This document shows positions 38,201-50,200 of a stretch of DNA of 64,000 nucleotides, in pieces. A model generated the notes under the pieces. That model was given only the letters and a program-made list of their open reading frames with translations, ran no database searches and had not been told where the DNA came from. This DNA is from Symsagittifera roscoffensis (taxonomy: Eukaryota > Xenacoelomorpha > Acoela > Convolutidae), in the NCBI RefSeq assembly GCF_963678635.1, contig NC_087064.1, positions 23,984,539 to 24,048,538 on the forward strand, written 5' to 3'. Numbering within the stretch: position 1 is the first letter of the stretch; each line of letters starts with the position of its first letter. The translations under genes and the position numbers were made by a program.

Positions 38201-41200
38201 CGATTAGAATAATACCCGTTTGAATAAGAAAATCGTTAAATTGGAAATAACTCCAAATTAATTAACAAATTAAGAAATTAACAAATTAACCCGACAAACG
38301 ATAGTCCGACAACTTGAAATTTACCACAAAAAATCAAATTTAAACAAATTGAAAAAAGCAAGTTTCGGCCGGGTTTCGACCTCCTGGCCTATGGATCCTA
38401 AGGCACGCATATTACCCCTTAACCAAGTGCGAAGGTGTCTCGAAGGTGCCGAGGGGCTCTTTTTCTTTTCCTGCTTTCATTTTAATTTTTTTCTCTTTTT
38501 ATAGTTGTTTTACGTGTAATTATGGCTAAACGCTTCAAGTTACGATGTAAGGTGTGAAGAACAAATCTGATCACAATTGTTAGTTTGTTAACCAATTTAA
38601 GTTTCATTGCATTCTGAGAATCTGAAAGTAGTTTTCCAAGTTAAAATTGTAAGGGGGAGAGGCAAAGAGCCTGTTAACGTTTTATAATAAAGGTCAATTT
38701 CTTGCGTTTGTTAACACTTTCCAGAAAAAAAGTGAAAGTGAAAAAAATCAACATTCGAAATGATTCAATGATCCAGTTTTTAAGTGTAAAAAAGTCCTGC
38801 TCCGATTTGATAGTGCTTCCTAATCGCAAGAGCAAAAATACAATTCGATAGGACCGAAATGCAATTTTATATTAGACATTCAAACAAGCGTTTGGTTCAA
38901 GCGAAGAACCTCCCCCCTAAAAGAATTAGAGGATGAGATCATTCAATTGGTTGAAAGAAATCTTTTTCAGCCTTTCATAATTCAGCATTTCGACTGACTG
39001 CATGAATTTGCCATTTGTTTTTAGAGGGGCGATCATTCACTTTTAGGGGGTTATCGTTCACTTTTAGGGGGTGATTGTTCACTTATCTGGGGGTGATCGT
39101 TCACGGTAAGTTTAGGGGTAAATTTCTCCTGGTGGTGAGCATGGGCCAAGCGGGGTGTTAATAAGAGACGTCATGGCGATGCATCAATGTGGCTCTTCAA
39201 AGTTGATAAACACTAACCTTTGCAGAAAGCAGCAACATGACAAACTTTTTGGCCATCACCGTAAGACTTTTATCTTTCTTCTCGCCTAAAACATTTGCAG
39301 ATATTCGCCAAAATTATTCTATACCTATATGTATTTCATAACTTGGTTCAATTTTTGTGCAAATATATCAGATCACAATGTTAGTTTGCAGATGCAAGTG
39401 ACGTGCACATAAAAACTTATATTAGGAGGAAATGACAAACAATTATGGGAATGTTGTTTCGAGACCAAACCCAGATTCATGCAAGATGAAATGAATGGTT
39501 ATCAAGCTAAGCACTAATGAGGCTAAAAAGCTAATTCACAATTACTCGTACGCTACAAAATTGACTTGCACTTGATACGATATCTACTTACCAATCGCGG
39601 TTTAATAGTTCCCGCGGCGGAGCTACAAATCAACAATCAGTCAGTTCATTTTTAAAAAAACATTCGCATATTGCTGGCAGCTTAAATTCATTTTTAGCTC
39701 AAACATTCTATTTATTTTTAAATCATTATTTCTTTGATGAAACAGGACTCAATGCCCACGCTTTGGAATAACTGGAACTCATTCAAAATACCTTTATAAG
39801 TAAGTCTGGCAACTTTCTTTCTACGCTCCAGAAACTGAACTGCGTGGCTCACACAGTCTTCAATTCGCTCCGCGTTTGGTGTGCCACTTTCCCGAGCCAT
39901 TTCGAAAAGCCGGACTTTCTCGATCTGTGTCGCAACACCGTGCCGATCAGCAACCGACTGTGAAAAAGATGCCACAATTATGCAAATTGAGAGACTCAGT
40001 GACCAAGAGCCACTTACAAAATATTTTCGAAATTACCCCTTCTACGTGAAAATTATTTGTAAGTCGTCCAGTAAAGCATATTTTACCCCAAGATTCGAAT
40101 GTTTTTTCATCTGACAAACCCTTTTTTCGACAAAACTGCAGACTAATAGGGTAAATCTTTTGTTGAAAATGGAAAAAAAATAGACATATGTTAATTTTTA
40201 TATTGTGAAGTTCAAATGAAGTCAAACTAGCTATTTCATTATTTACATTTTCCTATTCAAAAAGCTAGATTTATTTGAAAAACTTTCTGAGTATATTTTC
40301 TTTTCTTACGCCTTGTTGAATATACCTAATTTAGAGGACAATTTTAAACCCAAAAAAATTCATTGGCAACAGGTTAATCGGAACAGAAGCTTCCAAAAAC
40401 TGGTCTTTGAAAGAATAAAATTTTACCAAATGCAAACAATTTTTTAAATATAATAAACAATATACAAAACAATACAATTTGGAAATATATAACTCGCCGA
40501 AAACAAACAATATACAAAACAGTCACACACAAAACAGTCCCAAATATCAAAAAAGTCTTAAAAATCAGTCCCATACAAAACAGTCCAAAACCAACTGAAG
40601 TTTTTGACCTTGATCTATTGGCGCCGACAGAATTGATTCAAGCTTCGAACTATCAAACATGAGCGTAATTAAAGCGTAAGATTCAAAGCCAAGAGATCAA
40701 AAGATCGAAACCCCGTCGGCACAAAAAGTTTCCAATTTTCCGAAAAAAATTGAAATTTGTGTATAAATAAAACAGGTATAAATCCGGTTTTAAAATGAGC
40801 TCAAACTTAATGAGTTGGGCGAGGGGAAAGGAAAATCAACACCTTGTATGTATATAGTATTTTGCCGATTTCGAATCGACTCAAGTTCACTTTTGAAAGA
40901 TCAAGAAAATCATTTGAACTTGGAAAATCATTTTTGTTCGTCCATGAACTTCTCAAAGGAAAGGAAGGCACTGGAAAGGAAGGCTGCTTGCCGCTGACTA
41001 GTTTCATGAAATTACTGTTCCAACTTCTAGCGTTGTAGGTGCAAAGAAGGTAGTTTTTTTACCCTTTGATGACAAATCCATTGCTCTATGTCAAATCTGG
41101 GATTCTTTCGACCTTGAGAAAACAGTCTTCAAAAATAAGTGTCCTCAGAATAATTGAATATTGGTTCACTTTCTTCGGATGCTTGACCTTGAAGAAAACC

Positions 41201-44200
41201 AAAGGCAGCGCGGACGTCTTCTAAGGGCACAAATGCTGTTGACAGAAAAATTCGAATGAGCTCACAAAACTCAAGGTCCTAGTTGTAAATGTGTGTGGTG
41301 CCTGACGACTGAACATGTCACCAGACGTTTTGACTCACATTGAAGAAAAATATTGAATTGGAGCTCTCTGATGGGTAACTGTAATTGAGTTTCCCACAGC
41401 TGCTCCAAATTCAATTGTAACGCGTTTTGGGGACTCAAATTTTCAGGACATTGAGAAGTCGATAATAAATTGATTCCTTTTTGTCGGGAAGCAGAGCGTA
41501 AACGAGAGGTACAAGACATCCTTCAACTGAGGGATGTATAATTTATAAATTGTATAAATTTGGATCAGTCGAAAACTTTCCATCGCAGAACCAATCATCT
41601 GATAGTCCAAGTATGTCTAGCCCAGTCAAACATAACGTGGCAAACCGTGGCCTTTCTGTAGGGCTAGGTGTAATTCAAAGCCAGTCAGCAAAGTTAGCTC
41701 TGCCATTTCGGTCCTTTTTCGCGATGAACTCTATTTACAACTTGTTGTTTAGCAGAGTAACTTGTTAATTAACAGCTGTTTCACGGTTAACATCACGCTG
41801 GGCTGCAAAAATTGTCTGCCGTGGTGTTACATCCAAAACTGCTGCTTGATCTTTAAGCATTTTTCTAAATCAGCCGGATCGGGGTAGTGGCAATGATCTT
41901 AAGCGATCTCAACATAGTTCTCTTTAGTACAACATACGATTGCAACTGCTTTGTGAAAAGCAAACTGCATGTTTTTGACTGGGTTAAAGAAAGAGTCAAT
42001 GTTTTAATTGTGTTAACTTGTATGATTCGCGGATTATTGCTTTCAATGAGTGCACGTTTTTCTCGGTGGTTTTATATTCTCTGCTATATTACCAGTTATT
42101 ATCTGGATTAAGCAGAATCAAAAAAATTAAATCTGCGCGAAAGTTTATCAACGGGACTGTTTTTCGGACTATTTTGTTCAGGACTTTTGTACTACACAAT
42201 TTTTTACAGACACGCCTCGAACACATTTCAGTGAAGGCAATATCAACAGAATTCCAAAAAGAGAGGAAGAATGCACGGCCAAATCTGGACATTTGCCAAT
42301 CAGTCGACAAAATTTCTCGAAATATTTAGCCAACCAAAAGTAACTTGAAATTCTAATCTTAACTTTGAATATACCTTTTCCATAGCTGACATTTGAACCT
42401 GTGCATAAAAATGATGCCTGAAAAACTTTTTAACGTATAATCAATATACAACCTTTTAGTCTTGCATTTGTTTATCTTCGATTAAACTTCTCACACTTTT
42501 GTCAACTACAAGCAACCAATTGACCTCGAAACAGCACAAGCGGAAACTAAGTACAAGCTTTGAAGAGATTTAAGACAGAGAAAAATGAATAGGAAAACGT
42601 AGTATTTCCATTGTTGAAAATCTTCAATCCAAGGAGGGCTCTGAAAACTTCATCCCTCACACACATCATATTGAAGAAAAAAGCTGGAAAAAGTTTCAAA
42701 AAACTGAAAACCAATTTAAAAAAAGTAATAAAATCCCCTCATCCTCAAAACACACACATACTAAGCTAGTTGAACGACGCAATATGAGGCCGCATAGCCG
42801 ATATATTATATACCGAAACATTAAGTCGAAAACAAAAAAAGACAAAAACCGGAATTTCAGAAAATTGTAGACTAATAAAAAGTAATTAAATCCCCTCATC
42901 CTCAAAACACACACACACTTAGCTCGTCGAACGACACAATATGTGGCTACAAAGCCGATATATTGTATACCGAAAGATATTAAGCCGAGAACAAAAATTT
43001 AAAAAAAACAGAGGAAAACAAAAAAAATAAATAATAATTAAAAGTCCACCTCACCCACAAAACACCTACAGGCGAAAAAAAAAACAATTTCGCTCGTTCA
43101 CCGATATACCGCAAAAAAAAAGGCCACTAGCGATAAATTAAAAACAAGATTCAAACAGCATGACCCTAAGCAAATAGCAAAGAAGACCTCGAAAGATGAA
43201 ATTGAGAAACTAGAGAAAAATATTAAAAAACGAAAAAGTTGTCCATGACTAAGTTTAATTACGTTTTCATACAGTTCCTTGTACAAATGGCATTCCAAAT
43301 TTAGAAGAAAGCTGCATCTAGTCAATGAGTGTTACGAGATCAATGCCTACAAAAATAGCACAGAGGCGAAGCTGTGCTTCGCAAACACTTGCAAGAACAC
43401 GACAAACAACAGCTCTATAAAGTGCAATAGGAAAAAGTAGAAATAAGCCTCGTATAACTAAAAACTCCGATAAGTCTCGGATTCAAACCTAAGACCTACT
43501 GCCACCTAGAGATTAAGAATCTCAAGCACTAACCACGAACGCTAAATTGAATCCAAAGACTAGCCACAAACAAAGCAGAGAACAGATGCTGTGCAATTTC
43601 CATGCTACAGTGAAACTTTCAATTAACACTTTTATTAGCAAATTAAGTAAGATAAAAAAGGTTCGTAGCAATACACTACGCTGATGGCTAGTGTAAACAG
43701 ACGGACGACAAAAAAAAACAAACAGAAATTTAAAAGTTTTTCTCTGTTGATTGAATTTGAACTTGTAATAAAGCAAATTGAAACACATGTAACAATTAAA
43801 ATTCAATTGTTTGTTTCAACTTGCTTTGCAATGAATTCAAATTCCAGTGTATCTGACGTAGAAATAACAAATCTGCTTAATGACATTTTGAACAAAAACG
43901 ACCTGGTAGTTTTGTTCATGAAACACTTATTATTGAATTCTGAGCTCTCTGCCACCATAAAAAAACCCTATTTTGACCAAGTTTTCTACGCCTGAGGATT
44001 TTTTTGAGAAAACGGATCCAAATGCCGCTTTTTGGCACTTTTTGAGAAGAAATTGACCGAAGAAACGCGTTTTTTTGGCGCGCGCTCCCTTCAAAACAAG
44101 TATAGGGGCGCCGATTCAAAGAAATTCGCAGTAACAAACATTGCATTAGGAAACGTATTTTGATGTTGAAAAAGCATCTTGACTGAACTGGCAGCTGCTT

Positions 44201-47200
44201 AAATTGGAGATCCTGAGAAAAGAGCAAACATCTTGTACCCGGTTCCAACGAACTTGCTCATTGGAAGGGTAAAGAGAGTTGTACCAGGTTGAAGCAACAT
44301 ACAAGAACATTCTCATCCGGCATGGATAGATCAAACTCCATATAAAACTTATTATGTATTTATACATCATTTGTATTTTGATATTCTGTAACGTTAATGT
44401 GTACTGGTCGATTGACCTTGAAAGCGAAGACGAGAACGGCAGTTTAAGTGAACTACGGTTCAGGAAGAGAATTAACGTTAACATTAACTAGTTGTTTTAA
44501 CTTCTCTCTCTCTCGAGCACGATATTATCTATCCATACGGATTCAGGAATTAGCAATTCATACCTTGAGGACTTAGCGGTATGACATGGCGCAACCACCA
44601 GGATTTTCGAAAAACCCTCTAAGCATAAACCTATTCTGGAAACGAGCATCGGCCGAACCCCCATTCGAGTGGACAAAATGGGCGTCAATACTGGAAATGG
44701 CAGTATTCGCAAAAAACGGCATCGAAATTCGAAATCTCTTACGAACAAGACCACAATTAGTAGAGCCATCTGAACCAGTATAAGAGGTCGAGATAACCGG
44801 TGAGACGTAAGCCCAAAGAAAAAACCGAGAGGTAAGTAATCAAGAAAAAAGAGTGGGCTGGGAAAACCACGATCTAATTTACAACTACACACGGTAAGTA
44901 CACAAGAACTCATGACTGTTTTGAAAGATATATTCGTCACGACACGCGTAATAGCTTTTTAGAGGTATAATTTCATCTGTCGAAAACAAAAGAAAGCAGA
45001 ACGTCTAGAACAATTTCATGCTGACCTAGTGGAACTAGCTTCAAGGGCTGACTGCGGCGACCGAGAAAGTGAGTGGGTAAGGGATCTGTTTACCGCCCAC
45101 ATGAACAATGAAAAAATTGCAGAAGAATTGCTGGGACAAACACGTAGCCCACAGGAGGCATACGAGTACGCGATACGACGAGAAAAAGGAACAGAACACA
45201 GTCGTACAATGAAAATAAATCCGATCGGATGTCAAACAGTGACTCCAAAACAAGAGCCGGTACATTACGTTAATACACGTGGCAGACAAAATCAGCAGTA
45301 CAGTCAAAACAATCAGCGAGGTCGGGGCGGTTTTTGCGGCCGACCGTATCCACATGGATCACAAACACAAGGGGTCAACAACATCAACAACAACGAAACA
45401 CAAATTCAAGACAATGTTATGAGTGTGGGAATCAAAATGGTCCGAACCATCTACAATCATGTCCAGCAAAAGACAAAATTTGCTCGAAATGCGCAAAACG
45501 CGGACAATTCGCAATAGTTTGCCGTTCGACAAACGTAAATTACTTAGGAAACACAAATGATGAACAGCAAGAGGAAACAGAAATAGAGAGCACGGAAACG
45601 GACACTGACCCTGTCGCATATGCTGAGTTCACCACAAACAATGGTTGGGAGAACTACCAAATAGACGAAATTTCCGTAATGGCGATATCGGAATCATTCG
45701 AAATAAAAAACACAAAAACACTATCGGACGACGATCTAAATGGACAAATTGTTAAATTGAAAACGAACACAACAGAACTATTCGCTATTGCTGACTCGGG
45801 CAGCCCGGTGTCTTGCCTAAACGAAAAAACCGCTCAACGAATACAACAAAACGATCAAACAGCAGTTTTTAAAAATATCCCTCCGGAGGATACTGCCAAA
45901 AATTTAGCATGCTATAACCGCGAATCAATACATTCAAAAGGAAGGCTGATAATTACAATTGAGTCGGGAGGATGGAAAATACAAACAGCTCCGTTCATCA
46001 TAATCGATAATCACAAGGCAAATATAATAGGTCGGACCCTATTACCACACATCGGCATTAGATAGATTCAGGAAAAACAAACACACAGGGTACTCAATGT
46101 CCAACGAAACGACGAGTAAAACGACGAAATTAAACAATGGGTCAAGGATGACTTTCAACAACTATGCATACGCATAGGAAAGTCAAAACACCACGTAATG
46201 AGAACACAATTCAGTAAAGAGTTCGAACAGATATAGCAAAAGGGTAGACGTATACCAAGACATCTACAAGAAAAGGTCGAAGCAGAATTAAACAAGTTGA
46301 TTGATCAAAAACACATCATCAAACTCGAAAAGTGTTCAGACAAACAATTCATCAGCCCAATAGTTATCACAGTTAAAGAGGACCAAACAGTTAAACTGGC
46401 CCTAGATTCCAAAAAGATTAATAAATACATAGATAAAAACAAATACCAAATGCCCAACATAGACCTACTTCTGGACAACATCGCGCAAGTGGTGAAATCA
46501 GACAAGACAAACTAGACATTATTCTCTACCCTCGATTTACGATACGCATATTCACAAATCCCGTTGGATAAAGCAACACGAGAACAATGTAACTTCAGCC
46601 TCATTGGCAGTAATGCTACAGGAACATACCAATTCCAGACGGGATTTTACGGTCTTACGGATATGCCGGCAGAGTTTCAGAAAGCAGTGGATTTAACACT
46701 TACTAACTGTAATAATACTGGACGATATCCTAATTGTAACGAAAGGAACCATAGAGACACACCGCCAAAAACTCCAAACGGTGCTAACGAAACTCGGCGA
46801 GGAAAATTTCGCAATTTCCCTAGACAAGTGTAAGTTCGCATGCAAGCAAGTTGAGTGGTTAGGTTTCAATATCAACAGTGAAGGAACCAAACCACTTATG
46901 AAGAAAATTGAAGCGATTGAAAAATTATCGCCTCCCAAACTTTCAAACAACTTACAAGTTTCATGGGTTCAATACACCACCTTACAAGATACATACCAAA
47001 GCGCAAGCGAACGATCAAAGACAAGTCAAAGCCCACTAACCCGCTGGATCGATAGATTAATACCATTTCGTTTTGATATTAAGCATCTCGCAGGGAGTAA
47101 AATGGGACTAATCGACTATATGTCACGAATCCGGTTGGATTACCAATAACCCCCAGTGAGTACGATAGAGAATTTATAGCAGCGTCAATTAATACATTCA

Positions 47201-50200
47201 TAAACAACCTAGAAATGATTGACAACGTCATTCTAAATAATTTGGCTAATCAAAACAGAGCACCATCTGATCTGATCGAAAATTGCGCGGAAAATAAAGG
47301 GTTATTAGAGGCTAGTTCAAACGCTCAAATAACAACTAAACATTCCAAACATTCCGACAGCGGTCAATTGCTACCCAAAATCAAAACTCAGTCTAACTCA
47401 AATTCTGTTCACAAACAGTCAACTCTCTCGCATTCAAAAATTTTCAACTGCGGCAAGACTTTCATCAACGCGATCTTAAAACAATGAGCAGAAAAGAAGC
47501 AAAAAAATTTCTCAGGCGGATTCATTCCAGCAGAGTTAAAAACAAACAAACCACGCGGTCGTACAGAAATTTCGCTTGACTGGCAAAACGCATCCGACCG
47601 GGAACAAAGTCTCTCTGACCCGAGATGGCACAAGCGACCACCAACCAAAGGAAAACAAATGAAGAACACAAAGTCACCGACACCATCCACTTCAACCGCG
47701 TCAGTAGCCGACGCAAGGGAACTGATAACAAGATCAAACAGTCAAACTTTCCAAAAATCATTTTTGGAGGCAGCTCGACATCAAAAACAACTGTGGTAGA
47801 AAGAAAGCCCAAAAACGGATAAACCGAAAACGGAAACAGCCAGGTCGACTACAGCCACACAAACAGCGATCAACACAAAAGGTAAAATCGGAACAGCCAA
47901 TCGACTACAGCCACACAAACAGACAACACGGAAACTGACAATACACTAGTAAAAAAGAAATATCGATCAGCCGCGTGGACCCCAGCGTATGCCTGCAAGA
48001 AGAAACAACACCGAACGTTGAGCCCCAGACGAAGACAATCTCGTCACAGCTAGAGGCCAGCCACAACGAAATAATGGATGCATTAGTAGCAACAGTGGAG
48101 AAAACCACAGAAACGGAAGAGGACACGCCGCTATTCCGTCGAAAACTCCAGCGAGTACTGGGGGTTCCTTTCATCTCCGCAGCTATAAAGAAGGATCAAA
48201 ACCTGCGTCCACTGATCAATTTCGTAAGGAAGCGAGATTGGGAAGCTATCAAAGCCTCCTACGGACAGTATTGGTTTAACATTCGAAACAGGCTACATGT
48301 CCGTGAGGACTGTTTACTCATAGATGAAAGAATCGTCATTCCATCTCAACTGCGGCAGCCAGTGCTCGACAGTCTTCACCTAACACACCCGGGATCGGCA
48401 GCTATGTTGGACTTGAGTTACCATGTCTGGTTCCCGCATATTCATCGATCAATTGTGCAAATGGCACAAAACTGCAAACACTGCACGGAGCAAGGTAAAA
48501 ACTTAAAACCCATCTTAGGAAAGAAGATTTAATTCCAAATGGAACCAGTAGTCGAACCTAATGAGGAAGTTCGATAAGATTTCACGGGGCCCTTTCCGGA
48601 TGAATTAAATAGGGATGCATATATTTTAGTTGCGATAGATAAGTGGTCAAAGTTCCCAACAGCAAAAGTTATATCAAATACAACAGCAGACATTGCAATC
48701 AAGTTCATGCAAAGACACATCTCTAACAACGGGGTAGCAAGAAGATTGAGATGCGATCAAGCGCAAGCATTCAGAGCTAAAAATTCCAAATAATATAAAG
48801 CTACTATTCGCACCAGTAGATGATCAGAGCTTGAGGGGTTGTTGAAAGAATGATTCAGACAATTAAACGTAGGTTGGCAGTAATGAAAATAGACCAGTCA
48901 AATACACCATATAAATTAGCTTCAGATGTCGCAGAAATAAAAAAAACACTAAGAATCACACCACACGGTGTCACAAAATTTCACCTTTTCAGGCGCATAT
49001 GGGCAGAAAACCAAATACTCCACTATCGAATATAGCCACAAAATGCTCGCTTAGCAATCTAAATTGGGAGAGCGCAAAAGATGCATGTTTAGATCGAAAG
49101 ATTCTTACGAAGCCACCTCTGCCAGCGGAAGTTATGCATGACCTCCAGCGATGGTCGGAGGGCGAAGTGCAGATACAAAAGAAGGGATCACCACCTAAAA
49201 TTACACATAAATCACAACCAAGGACACTCACAAACACGCATTCACCGACACAGCCAGAAACAGGTGAACATTCAAGACCTATAGAACTAGCTAAAAACAA
49301 ACTTAACATAAGATAGAAGGGAGTACAAAGAACAATAGACAAAAAAAAATCGAAAAACGAATAGATTAAGTGGCACGGAAAACTATCCGGTTAGCAACAA
49401 AAGTCAGTGAACAAAAATTGTTTGAACAAAAATATAAGACAATAGATAGAAAAATCCTAATCTACACACCACACACTGCTTGGGTACAAACTTTTGGCAA
49501 ACAACCGAGGTTACTTAAGAAATAGCGGTATAGCAATTGTTCCTAACCCTGTAAAATACGGACCATGCAGACCTTCTCGATTAAGCGATTTTGTTGCTTA
49601 TAAATTGCACGGAGAACCAGACCATGTCTACGTTTTTAGACATAGAAAATCCGCAGGCTCCACAACACCCCATGTTCAAGGAGGACACTAGAACGGGGCT
49701 TCCAATCAAGCTAACAGGACAGGAAAAGGCAGCACTGAGCACAAGCCAAAGCAGCCCCACAAAAAGAAAGGCGAACGGAGCGACAGGAAAGAGGACTGGA
49801 GGTAGTGTGTCCAACTGTAACTGAATTGAAAACTGTAACTGAAACTGTTACTGCACAACTGAAATGGTTTTGATCAACTGAAACTGTAACTGAAACTGAA
49901 ACAGCCGGATGTTTTGAACTGTAACTGAAACTGTAACTGAAACCAACTCCGGTCCTTGTTTCAGTTAGAGTTTCAGTTACAGTTACAGTTGCAGTTTCAG
50001 TTGCAGATAGCTTAGTATAAATACTTGACGCAATTCATACGTTTCCAGATCGAGATGGCAGCAACAACAACTGGTCGCAAGCGTAGCAACCCGGTGCATC
50101 AATACTTTGTTATAGATGAGAGCAAGACAGCGTACAGATGTACGGACGACGACTGCGAGTTCACAAGTCTGGTGAAGCATGGTCCTACCAACCTCAAACT

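Larger units (their letters stand above)
34197..38408 (+). mobile_element. 5'-truncated LINE (non-LTR retrotransposon) with triplicated 3' end
   Basis: The open frame begins in an A-rich stretch at 34197, directly after an in-frame stop, without any endonuclease domain, so the copy is truncated at its 5' side. It carries a reverse transcriptase and a C-terminal zinc-finger region. Its last 727 bp, which include the zinc-finger coding end and the 3' UTR, are present three times in direct tandem. The element is GC-richer and more purine-rich than its AT-rich surroundings. I do not see a poly(A) tail or a target-site duplication. Confidence 0.9.
36228..38408 (+). repeat. Three tandem 727-bp units of the LINE 3' end
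   Basis: Units run 36228-36954, 36955-37681 and 37682-38408. Each starts ATGTGCAGATACAGGGG and ends CCTAAGGCACGC. The copies appear identical except for AATTTCCCAC versus AATTTACCAC in the third. The last 162 codons of the LINE protein, its stop and about 240 bp of 3' UTR are thus present three times. Confidence 0.97.
28783..39217 (-). other. E2F7/8 intron 5, holding the LINE and several repeats
   Basis: A 10.4-kb intron. From left to right it holds a tRNA-like piece (29320-29375), a tandem array of about 160-bp units (29907-30860), GC-rich foldback sequences (31661-32345), AAGAGTAATGAAC-family copies (31285-33270), the LINE (34197-38408) and a G-run tandem repeat (38990-39118). I see no host gene in it. 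Confidence 0.65.

Noticed and set aside
39595-39625. A 31-nt candidate microexon (minus strand) with TTTGTAG acceptor and GTAAGTA donor between E2F7/8 exons 4 and 5.
   Set aside because: Including it changes phase 1 to phase 2 and breaks the match to exon 5, which joins exon 4 directly in frame. It could be a poison exon but there is no further support.
43684-43995. Plus-strand frame ending FDQVFYA upstream of the 5' LTR.
   Set aside because: It starts in a SINE hairpin and resembles no family I know; length is within chance.
44200-44300. Faint likeness to the C-terminal BEL/Pao motif ([12 protein letters not shown]) just left of the LTR element.
   Set aside because: Too short and too degraded to claim a second BEL fragment.
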